Part shown: piece by piece, positions 1-7,116 of the stretch
Numbering within the stretch: the stretch's first letter is position 1
How the letters are laid out: every line of letters begins with the position of its first letter
Origin: Acidimicrobiaceae bacterium
GTDB lineage: Bacteria; Actinomycetota; Acidimicrobiia; Acidimicrobiales; RAAP-2
DNA length: 39,768 nucleotides
NCBI GenBank assembly: GCA_003132165.1
Contig: PKWW01000022.1
Location: forward strand, 36,364-76,131
Direction: 5' to 3'
Notes under the pieces: model-generated
Told to the model about the DNA's origin: nothing
Seen by the model: only the letters and a program-made list of their open reading frames with translations
The model's database searches: none
Position numbers and translations under genes: made by a program

Positions 1-243
1 GGGATCGAGCCTCTTGCGGTTTCTAAGCATCCTTGGTGGATTTCAACGGAGCAAGAATCATGTTCGCAGCGGCGCTCTGGTAACAATCTCCCCGGCGCAA
101 CCGAACCTGTGGTCGCTGACGTCTTGCAAGCAGATGGAGCTACGGCCTTCTTGCGCAACGCCGAAGGTTTCTTAGGACGCGAAGATGCGATACCCCTCTA
201 CTTGCCGGAGCTTCCTCTCCGTTCGGCTCTGACAGGCCTTTGA
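1..243 (+). CDS. C-terminal end of an unrecognised ORF, cut by the window edge
   Basis: Frame 1 is open from the first base to a TGA at 241-243, giving 80 codons with no start visible, so it would be the tail of a longer gene entering from the left. The end reads IPLYLPELPLRSALTGL. I recognise no family. Third-position GC is visibly lower than in the neighbouring housekeeping genes, which fits accessory DNA, but also means an 80-codon open frame could be chance. Before the adjacent element inserted, this ORF would have ended about 20 bases from the mdh stop in a convergent arrangement. An internal GTG at 109 could make a shorter ORF. Moderate to low certainty. Confidence 0.33.
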   Translation, partial: GIEPLAVSKHPWWISTEQESCSQRRSGNNLPGATEPVVADVLQADGATAFLRNAEGFLGREDAIPLYLPELPLRSALTGL

Positions 244-262
244 GTTGATTTGAGTCCCGAGT

Positions 263-272
263 TGGAAGATCA
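263..272. repeat. Left copy of target-site duplication
   Basis: TGGAAGATCA lies immediately outside the left inverted repeat; TGGAAGATTA lies immediately outside the right one at 1199-1208. Eight bases are identical in a row, and nine of ten overall. This is the expected footprint of transposase-type insertion. The single C/T difference turns the displaced copy of the mdh stop from TAA into TGA on the minus strand. Confidence 0.65.
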
Positions 273-301
273 GCTTTCGGCGTTTAGTGGAGATTTTGGT
301 T
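273..301 (+). repeat. Left terminal inverted repeat (IRL)
   Basis: The 26 bases 276-301, beginning TTCGGCG and ending TTTTGGTT, are the exact reverse complement of 1170-1195. Extending three bases outward (273-275) gives one further match. A GGAG at 289-292 inside the repeat sits seven bases before the TTG at 300, so an inserted copy could in principle drive translation of a small ORF inside the element. Confidence 0.8.
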
Positions 302-524
302 GATACAGGCCGATTTAGCCACGAATGGGTCGATTTATCTGGTGAAAGTGTCGCGAAAACCCGCGTCAGGACAGCGTGAGATTCTAGGTCTCCTGTCGGG
401 TGAGGTATACCCCAGCGTGACGGAACAGACTCGCCGCTTCACTGTCACAATGGTTACAGGTCGAGGCCACGGACGACAGACAATGGAGATCGAAGATGAC
501 AGCAACCCTGAAGATGACGCATAA
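300..524 (+). CDS. Doubtful 74-residue ORF starting in the left inverted repeat
   Basis: A TTG at 300 follows GGAG (289-292) at good spacing and opens 74 codons to a TAA at 522-524. The end is acidic (EIEDDSNPEDDA). It overlaps the start of the better supported gene at 496 by 29 bases in another frame. No family is recognised, and the start codon and Shine-Dalgarno both lie within the repeat that forms the element end. It may be real coding sequence coupled to the next gene, or a chance frame. Low certainty. Confidence 0.2.
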   Translation: MIQADLATNGSIYLVKVSRKPASGQREILGLLSGEVYPSVTEQTRRFTVTMVTGRGHGRQTMEIEDDSNPEDDA

Positions 525-813
525 AGCAATCGGAGTCGAGGTCCGACGTGGCACGTACGACATCGTGGTTGACGGTCAGCGTGCCGGATCGCTCGAAATG
601 AACAACACAATCGAGATACCAGTCGAACCTGGACGTCACACCCTGCAAATTCGCAGCGGCCGAAACTCCAGCCGAACTAAGACCTTCGAGGCCGCCGAGA
701 GCCAAACCGTCGCCTTCCGATGCACCGGAAAGAGCTTTCTGCCGATCTTCCTCGCGTCCTTCGTCGTCCCCAGCCTGGCGCTCCACCTCCGCCGTGAAGC
801 CGATGATCGCTGA
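496..813 (+). CDS. Small PEGA-like beta-domain protein with C-terminal membrane anchor
   Basis: This 105-residue protein starts at ATG 496 behind GGAG (485-488, seven-base spacing). Residues about 15-75 read like a small all-beta domain of the PEGA type: a DIVVDGQRAGSL strand-turn, then IPVEPGRHTLQIRSG, where such domains carry their conserved PG.H.L pattern. Residues about 80-97 (KSFLPIFLASFVVPSLALHL) form one hydrophobic segment followed by a positive tail, suggesting a membrane anchor. It is the only convincing gene inside the 926-bp element and would be its cargo. PEGA domains are usually found in surface or envelope-associated proteins; no enzymatic function is implied. The domain assignment is by pattern, not by search. 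A later ATG at 514 is possible but lacks a matching ribosome site. Confidence 0.6.
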   Translation: MTATLKMTHKAIGVEVRRGTYDIVVDGQRAGSLEMNNTIEIPVEPGRHTLQIRSGRNSSRTKTFEAAESQTVAFRCTGKSFLPIFLASFVVPSLALHLRREADDR

Positions 814-1169
814 GTTCGAATCTAACGATGCTCTGGTGATGGACTCCGCACTCTCTGCGCGCAGCTAATTCGGGCGCGCAAGGAACAAACCCAGCCGTAT
901 CAACCCTACTGGTAGTTGCTCTGTCCGCTCGAAGGCAACCAACGATGCCACCCGCTACGTGTTCGTTGCGGCACGTTAGCTCCTCAGTGCGGGATGTCCG
1001 CACTAAATGGTGCGGGAATCCCGCACTCCACGCATCTCGTAGGCAAGGTTTTTCTCGTGCGCTTCGCAGGTTGCCGTGGGCTGCACAACGGCTCGTAGCC
1101 AAGATGTTCCGAACACCGAGCTTTTTGCGAACTAAATCAGCCCGTTTTGGCCTATTGAGCCTCGCATAA
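814..1169. other. Gene-free right half of the element
   Basis: About 356 bases with no credible gene. Open frames here on both strands are arginine/serine-rich and lack ribosome sites, as expected of random reading. The stretch holds the palindrome at 986-1027 and a T-run near 1049-1053. No transposase remnant was recognised. It may be the truncated remainder of a longer ancestor or a region needed in cis for movement. Confidence 0.5.
986..1027. repeat. Long palindrome: 18-bp arms, 6-bp spacer, two alternative folds
   Basis: AGTGCGGGATGTCCGCAC (986-1003) and 1010-1027 are inverted repeats, 16/18 identical, around the spacer taaatg. Because each arm is itself nearly palindromic, the same bases can fold as one long hairpin or as two tandem hairpins: GTGCGG/CCGCAC at 987-1003 and GTGCGGG/CCCGCAC at 1010-1026. 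No T-tract follows directly, so a simple intrinsic terminator is not well supported. Confidence 0.75.
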
Positions 1170-1198
1170 AACCAAAATCTCCACTAAACGCCGAATCC
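1170..1198 (-). repeat. Right terminal inverted repeat (IRR)
   Basis: Bases 1170-1195 are the exact reverse complement of 276-301. Read inward from 1198 the end begins GGATTCGGCG. The repeat stops one base before the right target duplication (1199-1208). Confidence 0.8.
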
Positions 1199-1208
1199 TG
1201 GAAGATTA
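1199..1208. repeat. Right copy of target-site duplication, containing the mdh stop codon
   Basis: TGGAAGATTA abuts the right inverted repeat. Its last three bases (1206-1208) are the mdh TAA stop on the minus strand, so insertion took place within the stop and the seven bases downstream of it and left mdh intact. Confidence 0.65.
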
Positions 1209-2195
1209 GATGAGGCCGAGGGCCCTCACGTCCTCACGCTCGCCGAGCAACTCATCGGTCGTGATCTTGATGCGTTCCTTGGCGAAGTCGTCGATCTCGA
1301 AGCCTTCCTTGACCTTCCAGCCACCCTTGCCGTCAGAGGTGATGGGGAATCCGAAGGTCAGGCCTTCAGGAACTCCGTACTCGCCATGGCTCGTGACGCC
1401 GATCGACGCACAGTCGTCGGACGCCGTTGGATTGACGAGGCTCACCACGGTGTCGATGGCGGCATTCGCCGCAGACGCGGCGGAACTCGCACCGCGGGCC
1501 TCGATGATCGCGGCGCCGCGCTTCTGTACCGTCGTGATGAACTCACCGCGCAGCCAGTCGTGGTCGCTGATCACGTCCAAGGTCTTGGTGCCGCCAAGCG
1601 TCGCGTTGGCGAAGTCCGGGAACTGGGTCGCCGAGTGGTTGCCCCAGATGGCCAGGTTCTTGACGTCCTTTACCGGGATGCCCGCCTTCTTCGCCAACTG
1701 GGTCTCGGAACGGTTCTGGTCGAGGCGCGTCATGGCGAACCAGCGATCGGCCGGGACCTCGGACGCGTTCGAGCGTGCGATGAGGCAGTTCGTGTTGCAC
1801 GGATTACCAACGACGAGCACGCGAACGTCGTTCGCGGCATTGGCGGCGATGGCTTGACCCTGGGGCTTGAAGATGCCGCCGTTCACGTTCAACAGGTCGC
1901 TGCGCTCCATGCCGGCCTTGCGCGGTACCGATCCCACGAGCAGGGCCCACGAGGTGTCGGTGAACGCGTGGCTCAGATCACTCGTGGCTTCGATTCCCGC
2001 GAGCAGCGGGAAGGCGCAGTCGTCGAGTTCCATGACAACACCCTCCAGTGCCTTCATGGCCGGCTCGATTTCGAGCAAGCGAAGGACGACGGGTGTGTCG
2101 GGACCGAGCAACTGGCCCGACGCGATGCGAAATAGCAACTGGTAACCGATTTGGCCGGCGGCGCCGGTCACTGTGACGTGGACGGGGGTGGTCAT
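1206..2195 (-). CDS. mdh: Malate dehydrogenase
   Basis: This 329-residue cytosolic enzyme oxidises malate to oxaloacetate with NAD in the TCA cycle. The N-terminal Rossmann motif is [10 protein letters not shown] (about 10-19), and LEIEP ends strand two with the acidic residue expected for NAD. Substrate arginines lie in [10 protein letters not shown] (R92, R98). The catalytic pair is D159 (TRLDQNR) and H187 (IWGNHSATQ). Length and motifs match the cytosolic-like MDH group used by actinobacteria. The start ATG 2195 has GGAG four bases upstream; an upstream in-frame extension to 2264 overlaps icd and is rejected. Icd ends 29 bases upstream, so the two are probably co-transcribed. The stop codon lies in the target duplication of the inserted element. 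Confidence 0.95.
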   Translation of the reverse strand: MTTPVHVTVTGAAGQIGYQLLFRIASGQLLGPDTPVVLRLLEIEPAMKALEGVVMELDDCAFPLLAGIEATSDLSHAFTDTSWALLVGSVPRKAGMERSDLLNVNGGIFKPQGQAIAANAANDVRVLVVGNPCNTNCLIARSNASEVPADRWFAMTRLDQNRSETQLAKKAGIPVKDVKNLAIWGNHSATQFPDFANATLGGTKTLDVISDHDWLRGEFITTVQKRGAAIIEARGASSAASAANAAIDTVVSLVNPTASDDCASIGVTSHGEYGVPEGLTFGFPITSDGKGGWKVKEGFEIDDFAKERIKITTDELLGEREDVRALGLI

Positions 2196-2224
2196 GATGC
2201 TCCTTGTTTGAACCGATGAACTAA

Positions 2225-3421
2225 TTAAAGACGGTCGACGATCGCCGAAGCAAACTCCGAGCACTTGACCTCGGTGGCGCCCTCCATCTGGCGGGCAAAG
2301 TCGTAGGTCACGATCTTGTCGCCGATAGTCGCCTCCAGGGCGCGAACGATGTCCTTGGCGGCGTCACTCCATCCCAGGTGCTCGAACATGAGCACACCCG
2401 AGAGCAGCAGTGAACCGGGGTTCACCTTGTCCTGGCCCGCGTACTTGGGCGCGGTGCCGTGCGTCGCCTCGAAAATGCCGTGTCCCGTGATGTAGTTGAT
2501 GTTGGCTCCGGGGGCGATGCCGATGCCACCCACTTGGGCCGCGAGCGCATCCGAAAGGTAATCGCCGTTCAGGTTCGTTGACGCAATGACGTCGAACTCC
2601 TTGGGGCGCGTCAATACTTGCTGGAAGATGATGTCGGCGATGGCGTCTTTCACGAGCAACTTCGAGCCGGGCTTGCCGTTGCAGTCGTCCCAACTCACGG
2701 CCACGTCGGAGAACTCGTTCTTTACGAGTTCGTAGCCCCACTTCATGAAGGCGCCTTCGGTGAACTTCTGGATGTTGCCCTTGTGCATCATGGTGACGCT
2801 GGGACGGTTGTGCTCGAGGGCGTACTTAATGGCGGCGCGGATCAAACGCTCCGAGCCCTCCTTGGAGATGGGCTTGACGCCGATACCACTCATCTCGCGA
2901 ATCTCCCATCCGTAGCTCTCCTTCAAGAACGAACGAAGCTTCTCGGCGTCCGGGGTTCCCGCTTCAAGCTCGAGGCCGGCGTAGACGTCTTCGGTGTTCT
3001 CGCGGAAAATAACCATGTCCACGAGTTCGGGGTGCTTCACCGGTGAAGGAACGCCCTGAAACCAGCGCACGGGACGCAGGCACACGTAGAGATCGAGAAT
3101 TTGGCGAAGCGCAACGTTGAGCGAGCGGAACCCTCCACCGATCGGTGTGGTGAGGGGGCCCTTGAGGCCGATCAGGTACTCTCGAAAATCGGCGACGGTC
3201 TCATCCGGGAGCCAGTTTCCGGTCTCGTCGAAGGCCTTCTGACCCGCGAGGACTTCCTTCCACTCAACGGTCGTGCCGTGCTTCTTCGCGGCGGCGTCCA
3301 GCACCAGTTTGGCGGCGGGCCAGATGTCGACGCCGATGCCGTCACCCTCGATGAAGGGGATGATGGGATTCGTAGGAACGTTCAGTACGCCAGAGGCGCT
3401 CATTGTGATTTTCTCAGCCAT
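2225..3421 (-). CDS. icd: NADP-dependent isocitrate dehydrogenase
   Basis: This 398-residue enzyme of the homodimeric bacterial type oxidatively decarboxylates isocitrate to 2-oxoglutarate in the TCA cycle. [13 protein letters not shown] (about 95-107) carries S100, equivalent to the E. coli serine that is the substrate and phosphorylation site, and [12 protein letters not shown] follows. The cofactor loop [20 protein letters not shown] retains the Lys-Tyr pair that selects NADP, and a matching arginine is present in YDFARQMEG near the C terminus. It ends 29 bases before mdh, forming an icd-mdh pair. ATG 3421 is taken as start; an internal ATG at 3403 is possible. No isocitrate dehydrogenase kinase gene is seen nearby. 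Confidence 0.95.
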   Translation of the reverse strand: MAEKITMSASGVLNVPTNPIIPFIEGDGIGVDIWPAAKLVLDAAAKKHGTTVEWKEVLAGQKAFDETGNWLPDETVADFREYLIGLKGPLTTPIGGGFRSLNVALRQILDLYVCLRPVRWFQGVPSPVKHPELVDMVIFRENTEDVYAGLELEAGTPDAEKLRSFLKESYGWEIREMSGIGVKPISKEGSERLIRAAIKYALEHNRPSVTMMHKGNIQKFTEGAFMKWGYELVKNEFSDVAVSWDDCNGKPGSKLLVKDAIADIIFQQVLTRPKEFDVIASTNLNGDYLSDALAAQVGGIGIAPGANINYITGHGIFEATHGTAPKYAGQDKVNPGSLLLSGVLMFEHLGWSDAAKDIVRALEATIGDKIVTYDFARQMEGATEVKCSEFASAIVDRL

Positions 3422-3483
3422 AGCGTCATCTTACGACGAACTCAGGGGGCCTTTTCAGGGCCAAAATCCCCTACCGACGTCCT

Positions 3484-4338
3484 TCACACGCCGAAGAGGG
3501 ACCGGTGTATCTCTCTCGTCGCCGTCGACCGGTTGAGAGTGTAGAAGTGCAGTCCGGGTGCCTTGGCGTCCAGAAGTTGCTGCGACAATTCAACGGCCGC
3601 GCGGATTCCTTCTCCGCGCACGGCGCTCGCGCCGCCTCGCTCGTTCGCGGCGCGCAGCCGGTTCGCGAGTGACTCGGGCACGCGCGCGCCCATGGCCGTC
3701 ATGCGTTCGATGCCCGTGAGTGTGGTGACGGGCATGATCCCCGGCAGCACCGGCTTCTCGACGCCGAGGGCGCCCAGTTCGTCGACGAGTCGCGACCACT
3801 CCTCGAACTCGAAGAAGAATTGGGTCACCGCGAAATCGGCGAGCTCGAGCTTCTTCGCGAGGTAGTAGCGGTCGGTGGCGAGATCCTTCGAGCGCGGATG
3901 CCCCTGGGGGTGCGCGGCGACGCCGATGGAGAACTCGCCGGTCTCGCGCGCCAATTCCACCAGGTCGATCGCGTGCGTGAACTCCGAGGCGACGAGCGCC
4001 GGATCGTCGGGGATGTCGCCGCCGAGGGCCATCACATTCTCGACACCCGCGTCCAGGTAGTTCTTCAAGATGTCGCGGATCTCGGCGCGGGTGTGACCCA
4101 CACAGATCAGGTGCGCCATGGCCGTCAAGCGACCCTCGCGTTGGATCCTCGTCACGAGGTCGAAGGTGCGCTGACGCGACTCTCGCCCGCCCCGGTAGGT
4201 CACCGAGATGAACGAGGGGTGCAGCGGCTCGAGCTCATTGAGGGTCCTTTCGAGGACGACACTCTCCGCGTCGGACTTCGGGGGGAAGAACTCGAATGAA
4301 TGGGTGGGGCCAGCCGCGAAGAGCTCGTCAATCCGCAC
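3484..4338 (-). CDS. metF: 5,10-methylenetetrahydrofolate reductase
   Basis: This 284-residue FAD enzyme reduces methylene-THF to 5-methyl-THF for methionine synthesis. The family landmarks are FEFFPPK near residue 15, SVTYRGGRESRQRT near 45, HLICVGHT near 76 and NVMALGGDIPDD near 100, whose aspartate corresponds to the flavin-site Asp of E. coli MetF. Two motifs deviate from the common forms: YRGGRES for YGAGGST, and LGGD for LRGD. The barrel length is normal. The GTG start at 4338 lies three bases after the cupin stop, so it is the last gene of the sucC-to-metF run. Function is secure at family level; whether the altered loops change the electron donor is unknown. Confidence 0.9.
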   Translation of the reverse strand: MRIDELFAAGPTHSFEFFPPKSDAESVVLERTLNELEPLHPSFISVTYRGGRESRQRTFDLVTRIQREGRLTAMAHLICVGHTRAEIRDILKNYLDAGVENVMALGGDIPDDPALVASEFTHAIDLVELARETGEFSIGVAAHPQGHPRSKDLATDRYYLAKKLELADFAVTQFFFEFEEWSRLVDELGALGVEKPVLPGIMPVTTLTGIERMTAMGARVPESLANRLRAANERGGASAVRGEGIRAAVELSQQLLDAKAPGLHFYTLNRSTATREIHRSLFGV

Positions 4339-4341
4339 GAA

Positions 4342-4716
4342 TCAGTTGACCCGTCCGAAGTCGTCCTCGAGGCGGACGATGTCGTCCTCGCCGAAGTACG
4401 TGCCGTGCTGGACCTCGATGAGGACGACGGGCGTCTCGCCGCGGTTCTCGCAGCGGTGCGCCTGTCCGATCGCGATGTCGATGCTGTCGCCCGGCGCGAG
4501 TTCGTGCTCCACGCCGTCGAGCACGACCGTCGGGTGACCGCCGACAATGAACCAGTGCTCGGCGCGCTTGGCGTGCTGCTGGTAGCTGAGCCGCTTGCCT
4601 GGGGCCACGATGATGCGCTTGACCTTGTGGTCGAACATCTCGTCATCGAGCACCGTGAAGTTGCCCCACGGTCGCTCGTCGAACTCGCGTCCCTTGTCAT
4701 CCTTGGAAGTTGTCAT
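4342..4716 (-). CDS. Stand-alone cupin of the type II phosphomannose isomerase family
   Basis: This 124-residue single-domain cupin resembles the C-terminal isomerase domain of ManC/AlgA proteins: RPWGNFTVLDD, then APGKRLSYQQHAKRAEHW with H48 and H54 and E53 as likely metal ligands, GDSIDIAIGQAHRCEN with H87, and an EVQHGTYFGEDDIVRLEDDFGR tail split over the last 25 residues. These proteins interconvert mannose-6-P and fructose-6-P, but no pyrophosphorylase domain is attached here. ATG 4716 overlaps the folD stop in ATGA, so translation is coupled to folD. The placement between folD and metF is not an obvious pathway match. Isomerase activity is inferred; a binding or regulatory cupin is possible. 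Confidence 0.8.
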   Translation of the reverse strand: MTTSKDDKGREFDERPWGNFTVLDDEMFDHKVKRIIVAPGKRLSYQQHAKRAEHWFIVGGHPTVVLDGVEHELAPGDSIDIAIGQAHRCENRGETPVVLIEVQHGTYFGEDDIVRLEDDFGRVN

Positions 4717-5567
4717 CGCACCTTCTCTGCGGCCAGTACAGCGTTTCGTAACAGCATGGCACGGGTCATCGGTCCGACGCCACCGATGCGCGGGGTGATC
4801 CAACCCGCCACGTCCGCCACGTCGTCACTGACGTCGCTCATGAGCTTCTTGCCCGACCAACTCGTCCCTGCGCCCACGACCGCGGCGCCGGGCCTGACCA
4901 TGTCCTTCGTGACGAGACCGGCGACGCCCGCGGCGGCGACGACGACGTCACCCTCTCGAATCAGCGCCGCCATGTCGTCGACACCCGTGTGCACGACGGT
5001 CACCGCCGCGTTGCAGCCGGGTCGCTTCATCGCGAGCAACAGTGCGAGAGGACGGCCAATGGTGAGCCCGCGACCGATGATCACCACGTGCTTGCCCTCG
5101 ACGGGCACGTGGTGGGCCATCAGCAGCTCGACGATGCCCGCCGGCGTGCAGGGCAACGGGCCCGGCGCGCCCATGACCAGTCGTCCGAGATTGGTCGGGT
5201 GCAGGCCGTCGACGTCCTTCGCCGGGTCAACGCGCAACAGGATCTGCTCCTCGTTGATGCCCTTGGGCAGCGGCAATTGGACGAGGATCGAATGCACCGC
5301 GGGGTCGGCGTTCAGTTTGTCAATGACCGCTTCGACGTCGGCCTGCGTCGCCGACGCGGGGAGGTGCTCGTGGAACGAGACGATGCCGATCTCCTCGCAG
5401 TCCGCGAGCTTCATGGCCACGTACTTCGCGCTCGGTCCGTCGTCGCCGACGAGCACCGTGCCGAGGCCCACCGGACGACCCGCGGCGGCGAGGCGGTGCG
5501 CGCGATCGGCGAGTTCCATCTTGATGCGACCGGCCAGTCGCTCCCCGTCGAGTAGTTCTGCTGGCAT
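4713..5567 (-). CDS. folD: Bifunctional methylene-THF dehydrogenase / methenyl-THF cyclohydrolase
   Basis: This 284-residue protein converts 5,10-methylene-THF to 10-formyl-THF, the formyl donor for PurN and PurH encoded just upstream. The YxxxK active site is SAKYVAMK (Y49, K53). ILVQLPLPKG, KDVDGLHP, PCTPAG and the nucleotide loop GRGLTIGRP are all present, the last in the GRG variant common in actinobacteria. ATG 5567 has GGAG four bases upstream and lies seven bases after the purH stop. An upstream in-frame extension into purH is rejected. It overlaps the following cupin by ATGA. Confidence 0.95.
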   Translation of the reverse strand: MPAELLDGERLAGRIKMELADRAHRLAAAGRPVGLGTVLVGDDGPSAKYVAMKLADCEEIGIVSFHEHLPASATQADVEAVIDKLNADPAVHSILVQLPLPKGINEEQILLRVDPAKDVDGLHPTNLGRLVMGAPGPLPCTPAGIVELLMAHHVPVEGKHVVIIGRGLTIGRPLALLLAMKRPGCNAAVTVVHTGVDDMAALIREGDVVVAAAGVAGLVTKDMVRPGAAVVGAGTSWSGKKLMSDVSDDVADVAGWITPRIGGVGPMTRAMLLRNAVLAAEKVR

Positions 5568-5574
5568 GGTTCTC

Positions 5575-7116
5575 CTAGTGGCGAAAGTGACGCTCACCGG
5601 TGAGCATCATGACGATTCCCGCGGCGTTGGCCGCGTCGATGACTTCTTGATCGCGCACCGACCCGCCGGGCTGGACGACCGCGGTGACCCCAGCGCTCGT
5701 GAGCGACTCCAGCCCATCGGCGAACGGGAAGAACGCGTCCGACGCCGCGGCGCTGTCCTTTGCCAGGTCCCCGGCCTTGGCGGTGGCGATGCCCGCCGCG
5801 ACCACGCGCGACTGCTGACCAGCGCCCACGCCGACCGCGACACCGTCTTTCGCGATGACGATGGCGTTCGAGGTCGTTCGAGCGCACACCCTCCACGCGA
5901 TGGCCAAGTCCTGGAGCTGCTGGGGCGAAGGCTCGACGGTCGTGACACAACGCCACTGCGATACGGGCACCAGCAACTCGTCGGCGTTCTGCACGAGCGC
6001 GGTGTCGCCGAAGGTGCGCACCGAGAGCCCTAAGGGCTCGGGTGAGGGCGCACTCAGCAGACGCGTGGCCTTTCGACGGGCCACGAGGATTGCAATCGCT
6101 TCCTCCTCGAAGCCCGACGCGATGATGACGTCGGCCTGGGGACCGGCAGCGATCAGTCCGGCGAGCTCGGTATCGACGATGCCGTCAACGGCGACGATGC
6201 CACCGAAGGCGCTCTGGGGGTCAGCGTGCAGGGCCTTGGCGAACGCGTCGCTCAGTGAACTCCCCAAAGCCGCGCCCGAGGCGTTGGCGTGCTTCATGAT
6301 CGCGACCGCGCTGAAACCCGGTGCGTCGTTGCGCAGTTCGTGCACGAGCCGCCACGCCGCGTCGGCGTCGAAGAGATTCAGGTAGGACAGCGCCGATCCG
6401 GCGTGCTTGACGACCCCGTCCCACCAGGGCGTGGTGCCCGCCAGACGGTAGCGGGCGCCGGTCTGGTGCGGGTTCTCGCCGTAGCGCACGATCTCGGCAC
6501 GCTCGAGCGACAGATGGATTGTCTCGGGCACGATCGCCTCGACCGCGCTCGGCGTCGCGCCGATCTCACCGCCGGCGTCGAGCCAGCGCACGATCGCAGC
6601 GTCGTAGGCCGCGGTGTGCGCAAAGGCGGCGCGGGCCAGTTTGTGTCGCGTGTGGTGCGACAACGAACCGCTGGTGGTGAGCTCGGCGAGCACCTCGTCG
6701 TACTGCGCGGGGCTCGTCACGACGCCGACGTGCTGGTGGTTCTTCGCGGCGGCGCGCACCATCGACGGCCCCCCGATGTCAATCAGTTCAATCGACGGAT
6801 CCGTGGAGAATGGATAGAGATTGCAGACGACCAGATCGATCGGGGTGATGTCGTGGGCGGCCAGTGCCGCGAGGTGCTCGGGCTTGGACCGGTCGGCGAG
6901 GATGCCGCCGTGGATTCGCGGGTGCAGCGTCTTCACCCGGCCCTCGAGCATCTCGGGAAAGCCGGTCACGTCGGCGACGTCCAGGTGATCGATGTCCGCG
7001 TCACCCAGGGCCTTCGCGGTGCCGCCCGACGCGACGAGCTCGTAGCCGAGCGCGTCGAGGCCCCTCGCGAACTCCACGAGACCGGTCTTGTCATAGACGC
7101 TCAACAACGCTCGCAT
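5575..7116 (-). CDS. purH: AICAR transformylase / IMP cyclohydrolase
   Basis: This 513-residue bifunctional enzyme performs the last two steps of IMP synthesis. The N-terminal MGS-like IMP cyclohydrolase domain shows LLSVYDKTGL, EGRVKTLHPRIHGG (about 58-71), NLYPF and DIGGPSMVRAAAKN. The C-terminal transformylase domain has RYGENPHQ (about 211-218), the catalytic K275-H276 in MKHANASG, DPQSAFGG and FPFADGLE near the end. The usual KHTNPCG loop is here KHANASG, so the Pro-Cys pair is replaced while Lys-His is kept. ATG 7116 directly abuts the purN TAA, with GGAGGAG six bases upstream, so translation is tightly coupled. Confidence 0.96.
   Translation of the reverse strand: MRALLSVYDKTGLVEFARGLDALGYELVASGGTAKALGDADIDHLDVADVTGFPEMLEGRVKTLHPRIHGGILADRSKPEHLAALAAHDITPIDLVVCNLYPFSTDPSIELIDIGGPSMVRAAAKNHQHVGVVTSPAQYDEVLAELTTSGSLSHHTRHKLARAAFAHTAAYDAAIVRWLDAGGEIGATPSAVEAIVPETIHLSLERAEIVRYGENPHQTGARYRLAGTTPWWDGVVKHAGSALSYLNLFDADAAWRLVHELRNDAPGFSAVAIMKHANASGAALGSSLSDAFAKALHADPQSAFGGIVAVDGIVDTELAGLIAAGPQADVIIASGFEEEAIAILVARRKATRLLSAPSPEPLGLSVRTFGDTALVQNADELLVPVSQWRCVTTVEPSPQQLQDLAIAWRVCARTTSNAIVIAKDGVAVGVGAGQQSRVVAAGIATAKAGDLAKDSAAASDAFFPFADGLESLTSAGVTAVVQPGGSVRDQEVIDAANAAGIVMMLTGERHFRH

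Larger units (their letters stand above)
273..1198. mobile_element. 926-bp inverted-repeat-bounded element without transposase (MITE or cargo-cassette type)
   Basis: The ends are 29-bp inverted repeats, 27/29 identical, with an uninterrupted 26-bp match (276-301 against 1170-1195). They are flanked by a direct repeat of 8 exact bases, 10 with one mismatch, so this looks like a true insertion. The interior encodes no recognisable transposase in any frame. It holds one convincing small gene (496-813), one doubtful ORF (300-524) and a long palindrome (986-1027). The element therefore looks non-autonomous, moved in trans by a relative. The terminal pattern (GG-like tip, then TTCGGCGTTTAGTGGAG) and the 8-bp duplication recall ISL3-family ends of actinobacteria, but this assignment is tentative and from memory. 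It is inserted at the mdh stop codon without damaging mdh. Confidence 0.65.

Noticed and set aside
677..1102. 141-codon minus-strand frame in the element, considered as a transposase remnant
   Set aside because: It contains no DDE or HUH pattern, no ribosome site, and is full of Arg/Ser/Cys from random reading; it also overlaps the better supported gene at 496-813.
3440..3475. GGCC-containing inverted repeat between icd and metF as a metF terminator
   Set aside because: The stem is short and interrupted and no T-tract follows on the metF strand, so the evidence is too weak.
4300..6033. Very long open frame on the plus strand opposite metF, folD and purH
   Set aside because: It is antisense to secure genes with all motifs; its translation is low-complexity S/T/A/R sequence without family features, as expected from high-GC third-position bias.
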